Origin: Marisa cornuarietis
Taxonomy: Eukaryota > Mollusca > Gastropoda > Architaenioglossa > Ampullariidae
Length of the DNA: 64,000 nt
Direction: 5' to 3'
Assembly: GCA_004794655.1 (NCBI GenBank)
Contig: SMMW01000622.1
Coordinates: 2,852,001-2,916,000, forward strand
Position 1 is the first letter of the stretch; each line of letters starts with the position of its first letter. The notes beneath the pieces were generated by a model. That model did no database searches. It was not told the origin of the DNA and saw nothing but the letters and a program-made list of their open reading frames with translations. The translations under genes were made by a program, and so were the position numbers. Positions 48,743 to 64,000 of the stretch are shown here, one piece after another.

Positions 48743-51671
48743 TTACTGCAACAGAATAAAAAAGAAAAAGTTACTTTGTGAGATATGTAATGCAAACTCA
48801 GATTAAAATTAGTTATGATGTACGAGTAAATCAGAATGTGAAGACGTAAAGAGAATAGTTGCCAAACCGAGCTAGAATGTCCAAAACACAATCCTATGCA
48901 CGTTAAACCAAAATGTATATTCCAGAAAATGTTTAGAATCCAGTGACACTGCAAGCTGGTGGAAACCACAACTGAGTACATGGTGGAATGGCGAGAAGCA
49001 ACCAAATGCTAGAAAGATAACAGATTACCAACACCAACCCTCTGAAAAACTGAATCATGAGACATAACATACCTTCTTGTCCTTTGCGGCGCCTACTTTG
49101 CTTTTGGCTGTACCCCGAACCTTCTTCTGTCTGTTCCTCCTTTCTTTCCTCTGTTTACGACCTGTTCTCTTGATTTCCAGCAGGCCATGCTGTTACATAA
49201 AATGCACACCACAGTTACAAGAAATTGACTAAAAAAATTGATCTCTAGTAGTAAACAAGTTAAGGGTTCATATGTTTGTGCAAAAAGAAAGGTAAAATTG
49301 TGCTTATTCAAGCATACCCATTGATGTTGGTGGAAATAAATGTCTTATGAAATGAAAGAATGTTCTGGTAAAGAAACCAGCAGAGGCAAACACATGCAGA
49401 TACCAACATTTATTCACAAATTTTCTACACCACACATAGCTATGAACATGCATATTACTTGTTGGCCCTGTTAATGGCATAAATGTCTGCTTTAAGTGTT
49501 AACACCCCTCATGTAACTATCACAGTAGATAGCTGTGCAAGTATGATGACATGACAATGTGAAAGAAAGGTCATAATGATGCAGTCCTCTTTCAACTATA
49601 TCGATCACACTGACAGGAAAGTGACCCATGTAGCATCTTACTACCAACTGTACTGACACTGTGTAAATGTAATGGAACCAGATGCACTATGGCATAGCAG
49701 CAGCAAAGAAAGTGGCATATGATCATCTTGTATACAGCACTGTTCCAGGGCGTCTGCTAAGGCTAAAATCTTTGGGATTCCAGGCTAACTCTAAGGGGTC
49801 CCTTTACAATCTAACAGCCAGTGACAAAAGCATTTTTCTGCCGAGTCTTCAGACACACCGAACACTTTATGACTTGAGATGACTCATCAAACTCAAGCCA
49901 CGAAAACTCTTTCTCCCACACAGTATTGTAGGCTCTCACTTTTTTCTTTTTAGGTGGGTTGCCATCACAGGTACTAGATGGAACAGGGCATGGTGTTGTG
50001 GGTTCACGATCTTAATTATCTTGCTGTTTGTCTTCACCCTCACTTTCTTTTTTAACCACGCGCTCAACATCTTGGCAATAGGTGAATGGAACTCTTTCCG
50101 GTAAGGGAAAAAACAGTGCAAGGGAAGTTACTCTCACCTTGTAGCAGACGACAACAATAGATTGGGCTACGATGTCAGAAACTACAGTTACCCAATTTTG
50201 TATCTGTTCTCTGCCCAAATTTGAAGGGGTCCCCTGGGACCCCACTGACGAAAACTGAAGGGGTCTTCCGAATTTTTAATGCGTACTGTATGCAAGTGTT
50301 TGCGTTAGCAGAAGCCCTGTGTTCGCTGGCTCTTGTCACATAGTTGAGAAACTTGATTGCCATGGCAGGGAGTCAGAAAAGACAAAGCTCTGGGTTCACA
50401 CCTGACTCAGAAATTCTGTTCTTTCTTTGCATGTGGCATTCATTTACAGGGCTGGCTGCCTGGCCATAATATAGCCTTTGTTGCTTATCGGCATTAAACA
50501 CCAATCCCCCACCGAATCTCCATATATTCCTGTATCTTCTAGAAGATGGGCATTTCGAGTGCATTTAGCCAAGTCCCGAGGAACTAACAGTTGAAGGTGT
50601 CTGCCCCTTCTTATTCAAGTTGTACTACTACCTAACAGTAAGGATATAATTACATGATTTAATTAGAAAGACAAGGTACTATTTTAACAACTCTTTATGG
50701 TGATAAGATTACAAAGACCTATGATTGTAGGTGAATTTCAGTACTGTATATTGGAAATATACAAAGATCAAGTAATTAACAGCTCAACTTTACTAGCTTA
50801 TAAAAAAAATTTTTACTCACACGAGCTTGTCTGTACTTTGGCTCGAATTTCTTAGCATTTTCTAAGCTGTCATAGATAAGACCAAAGCCTGTTGACTTGC
50901 CACCACCAAACTGGGTGCGGTAGCCAAAAGTGAAGACTACATCAGGCGTGGTCTTGTACATCCGTGCAAGTTTCTCTCTGATTTCCGTTTTAGGCACAGA
51001 TGACCGTCCTGGGTGCAGGACATCAACCACCTGCAATGAAAACCATTAAAGTTAACCGTTACAGCACCAGACTGACATAAGAAGTAATTTTGAAGAGGGT
51101 AATACAAAAATGCTGACTGCATGCGTGTACACGTTGATGGTTGCCTTTGGTGCATTTACAAAAAGTGCAATACAACATTGAACAACAACTGTTTGTATTC
51201 TTAATCATACCCACCATCTGTTTTCGGTTCAGGAGGCGGTTGGTCATGAACTTTCTCGTTCGGATTGTAGCGGCGGCCTCACTCTGCACAACATAAAAAA
51301 ATCACAACAATGCTTCAGTAAAATTTACATATGTAAAATTATTCATTTTTAGACAACTCGAAATGCTAATCAATGATTTCCAATAATTCGTTTTAAAAAT
51401 ATTTGGTTTACTTTAGACCCAGAAAGGTTTCAGTACAAATATAGTACCCTATTCAGCAGTATCTTCAAGCAAAGCATAGAATACAGTAGTAAGGATTATT
51501 ACCATTCTTTGGGAGACTAACTATATAGGTGAAAATGCAAGAAGAATCGCAAAAAACGGTTAAAGAAATAAAAGAAACAATAATTTCGATTAATTCCTGA
51601 TGGGTTTGTGTAAAAACACTTAATAACAAACGTAGATGAGAGAGATTTTATAAACAAGACCCAACTACCAT
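48743..51671 (-). CDS. RPS24: 40S ribosomal protein S24 (eS24)
   Basis: Five coding exons on the minus strand join to 133 aa: 51671-51669 (the ATG alone), 51283-51215, 51030-50821, 49189-49073 and 48745-48743 (the TAA alone). eS24 is a small-subunit protein needed for 18S rRNA maturation. Clear family blocks are [78 protein letters not shown] and the basic tail [20 protein letters not shown]. Length matches the human isoforms (130-133 aa). The ATG is followed at once by a GTAGTT donor. The last acceptor (TTGCAG) is followed at once by TAA, and AATAAA comes eight bases later. A pyrimidine tract upstream of the ATG fits a 5' TOP mRNA. The gene diverges from PARG and converges on UCP4. Confidence 0.95.
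49746..50319. mobile_element. hAT-like MITE in an RPS24 intron
   Basis: Terminal inverted repeats of 18 bp (CAGGGCGTCTGCTAAGGC at 49746-49763; CAGGGCTTCTGCTAACGC read inward from 50319) match at 16 positions. They are flanked by the 5-bp direct repeat TGTTC (49741-49745 and 50320-50324). Length is 574 bp and no transposase is encoded. Subterminal GGGGTCCC-type motifs occur near both ends. CAG-starting ends are typical of hAT elements; a 5-bp rather than 8-bp duplication fits the hAT5 subgroup. Confidence 0.65.
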
Positions 51672-51693
51672 GTTTGCTGCGGCGGCTATTAGC

Positions 51694-51704
51694 GGAAAAG
51701 GAAG
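51694..51704 (-). promoter_or_regulatory. 5' TOP-like pyrimidine tract of RPS24
   Basis: On the minus strand CTTCCTTTTCC lies about 23 bases before the RPS24 ATG. Ribosomal protein mRNAs typically start at the C of such a tract, and it puts them under mTOR control of translation. The start site itself is inferred. Confidence 0.55.
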
Positions 51705-52748
51705 TACACGTTCCACACCGAGCATGCGCCCCGCACGGTCTTGGCTAGATTTCGAAACTTGGAAACACCAAACAGGAACAACCAAATATTTCCTGTGAAA
51801 GGAAAAAGAGACAGGTTTAGTTCTGTAGCATGCCTCAAAGGTATGTATGTTAAAAAAAACCCGCACATTTTAACTGTAAAGTTTAGATTGGGCTCGTCAC
51901 TGCAGCTTTGTAGCATTACATTCATTAGTACTAACTTGTTCTCCCTTGGACCTTCTTGGAAATCATATCAAGATGTCATTTCTTCAAAACATTATCATTG
52001 TACTGATCAAAGTGTTATGCGGGCGTGGGTGCAGATCTATAAGTGAACATTTACGTGCATCTAGTTTACGACTTCGTACGTTAGAACAAGTTGACATTCG
52101 TAAAGACTGTTTCATATTGCAGCCTGAAAGAGCTAGGCTTACTATATAATTTGACACAATAACTCAGTGTACACTTTTTCAGTGTGAACTTCTAATATAT
52201 TAACCAGCATCCACAGATTTGTTCAACTGTTTCAGAAGGCCCTAAAAATGTATAGGTTTGCTAACTCGTGACGGGTATCCTAGGTATTAATACGTTGATT
52301 ACCAGCTGTACTTCCAGTTTTGCTTGTAATTTAATCCCCAGATGCATGAGCAGGTAACTAAAGTTTATTTATGGTTTAAAAACGTCATCGACCTCTGTTG
52401 ATGTGCTTAAATCCTTTGCTTGACAAAAGATGCCTGCAAAATAATTGGGTGAAAATGTGATGTCCAAGAAATGAACCAGATTGTTAACACATATTCTATC
52501 TCACAGAGATCGGATTTAAAAACTAATTATACATCTAAGTAGAATCACTGCTTAATATTTTTTTATTCACAATCCAACATGATTCCTTCTTTTATTTGTT
52601 TAGATTAATGTGAAAGAATAATAAAAGTAATGCATTTTCTCTGCAGTTTTATATGTCTGATTGAAAACTTTTAGTAAACTGTTTATGTTACGTGAAACAG
52701 AATAGCCACATCTTGGTCTTCTGCCATTTTTCAGGATACTGGAGGCTT
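51705..52748. other. Shared upstream region of RPS24 and PARG
   Basis: About 1 kb separates the two divergent genes. It should hold the RPS24 promoter near 51705-51760 (with an NRF1-like GCATGCGC at 51723-51730) and a PARG promoter with a 5' UTR exon that splices to the acceptor at 52732-52734. No coding exon is seen in it. Confidence 0.45.
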
Positions 52749-63743
<10,995 letters not shown>

Positions 63744-64000
63744 TGAGCTGTACTTTACTCTTTACATATTTTAGCACACTTAGCCTTTTGCAGGGCTTAT
63801 GTTTCCAAGCAAAAAATGCATTTAGTGACCTTCGGTGAAGATAAAGATAGTATTTATGGGCCATGTGGACAGTGAAGTTTAAGTGATTGTATCTAGAGCA
63901 CAACATCTGAAAGGCAGAAACCGAACCTCTACTTCCAACACTTTTCACTTTCCCTGATAAATCAGGTATGGGGCGGTAGGTGAAGATTTTCCATCGCAGG

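Noticed and set aside
49190..50820. C/D-box snoRNA in the RPS24 intron
   Set aside because: Ribosomal protein introns often host snoRNAs, and ATGATG/CTGA-like strings occur near 49540-49580, but no paired C/D boxes with a terminal stem could be shown on the sense (minus) strand.
51741..52046. 101-codon plus-strand ORF upstream of PARG
   Set aside because: It overlaps the promoter side of RPS24, has no acceptor/donor that would fit the PARG frame and no protein-like motif.

Overview
This is nuclear DNA from an intron-rich invertebrate animal. Coding is split into short exons with GT-AG junctions that I joined by phase, and the spacer is AT-rich and full of old transposons and short SINEs. The proteins are closest in outline to lophotrochozoan/mollusc forms (a gastropod is my best guess), but the sequence does not name the species.

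Layout. (1) 0.1-8.1 kb, plus strand: a short secreted EGFR-like gene made of a signal peptide, receptor-L domain I and half of the first furin-like cysteine-rich region, then an in-frame stop (297 aa). It has no transmembrane or kinase part. (2) 9.2-17.7 kb, plus: SRP68, a core protein of the signal recognition particle, 12 exons and 602 aa. (3) 17.7-25 kb: mostly empty spacer with SINEs, a GC-richer block carrying an unrecognised minus-strand ORF, and a pair of CRE palindromes. (4) 25.1-32.3 kb, plus: GRB2/drk adaptor (SH3-SH2-SH3), 6 exons and 240 aa, with an extra 14-residue lysine-rich linker exon. (5) 32.3-40.2 kb: spacer with a nearly whole mariner element (TA target site), a 5'-truncated LINE whose 3' end is a GAT repeat, a small inverted-repeat element holding telomere-like repeats, and microsatellites. 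(6) 40.3-47.8 kb, plus: mitochondrial carrier UCP4/SLC25A27, 10 exons and 314 aa; its introns hold LINE, SINE and inverted-repeat elements. (7) 51.7-48.7 kb, minus: ribosomal protein S24, 133 aa, with an ATG-only first coding exon and a stop-only last coding exon; one intron holds a 574-bp hAT-like MITE. (8) 52.7 kb to the window edge, plus: PARG, poly(ADP-ribose) glycohydrolase, cut off before its catalytic macrodomain; its introns hold a TTAA-flanked MITE, a mariner relic, a LINE relic and a 1.2-kb internally deleted DIRS-type element that keeps both inverted terminal repeats and the internal complementary region.

Gene relations. UCP4 and RPS24 converge tail to tail; RPS24 and PARG diverge from a spacer of about 1 kb. 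GRB2 is the adaptor of EGFR-type receptors, so an EGFR ectodomain fragment and GRB2 within 23 kb is suggestive, but no shared regulation can be seen. SRP68 and GRB2 are also both on human 17q25, so part of the order may be ancient. The most novel candidate is the stand-alone secreted EGFR domain I/II gene as a possible ligand-binding decoy. All exon borders were set by hand from reading frame, splice signals and family resemblance; no search was run.
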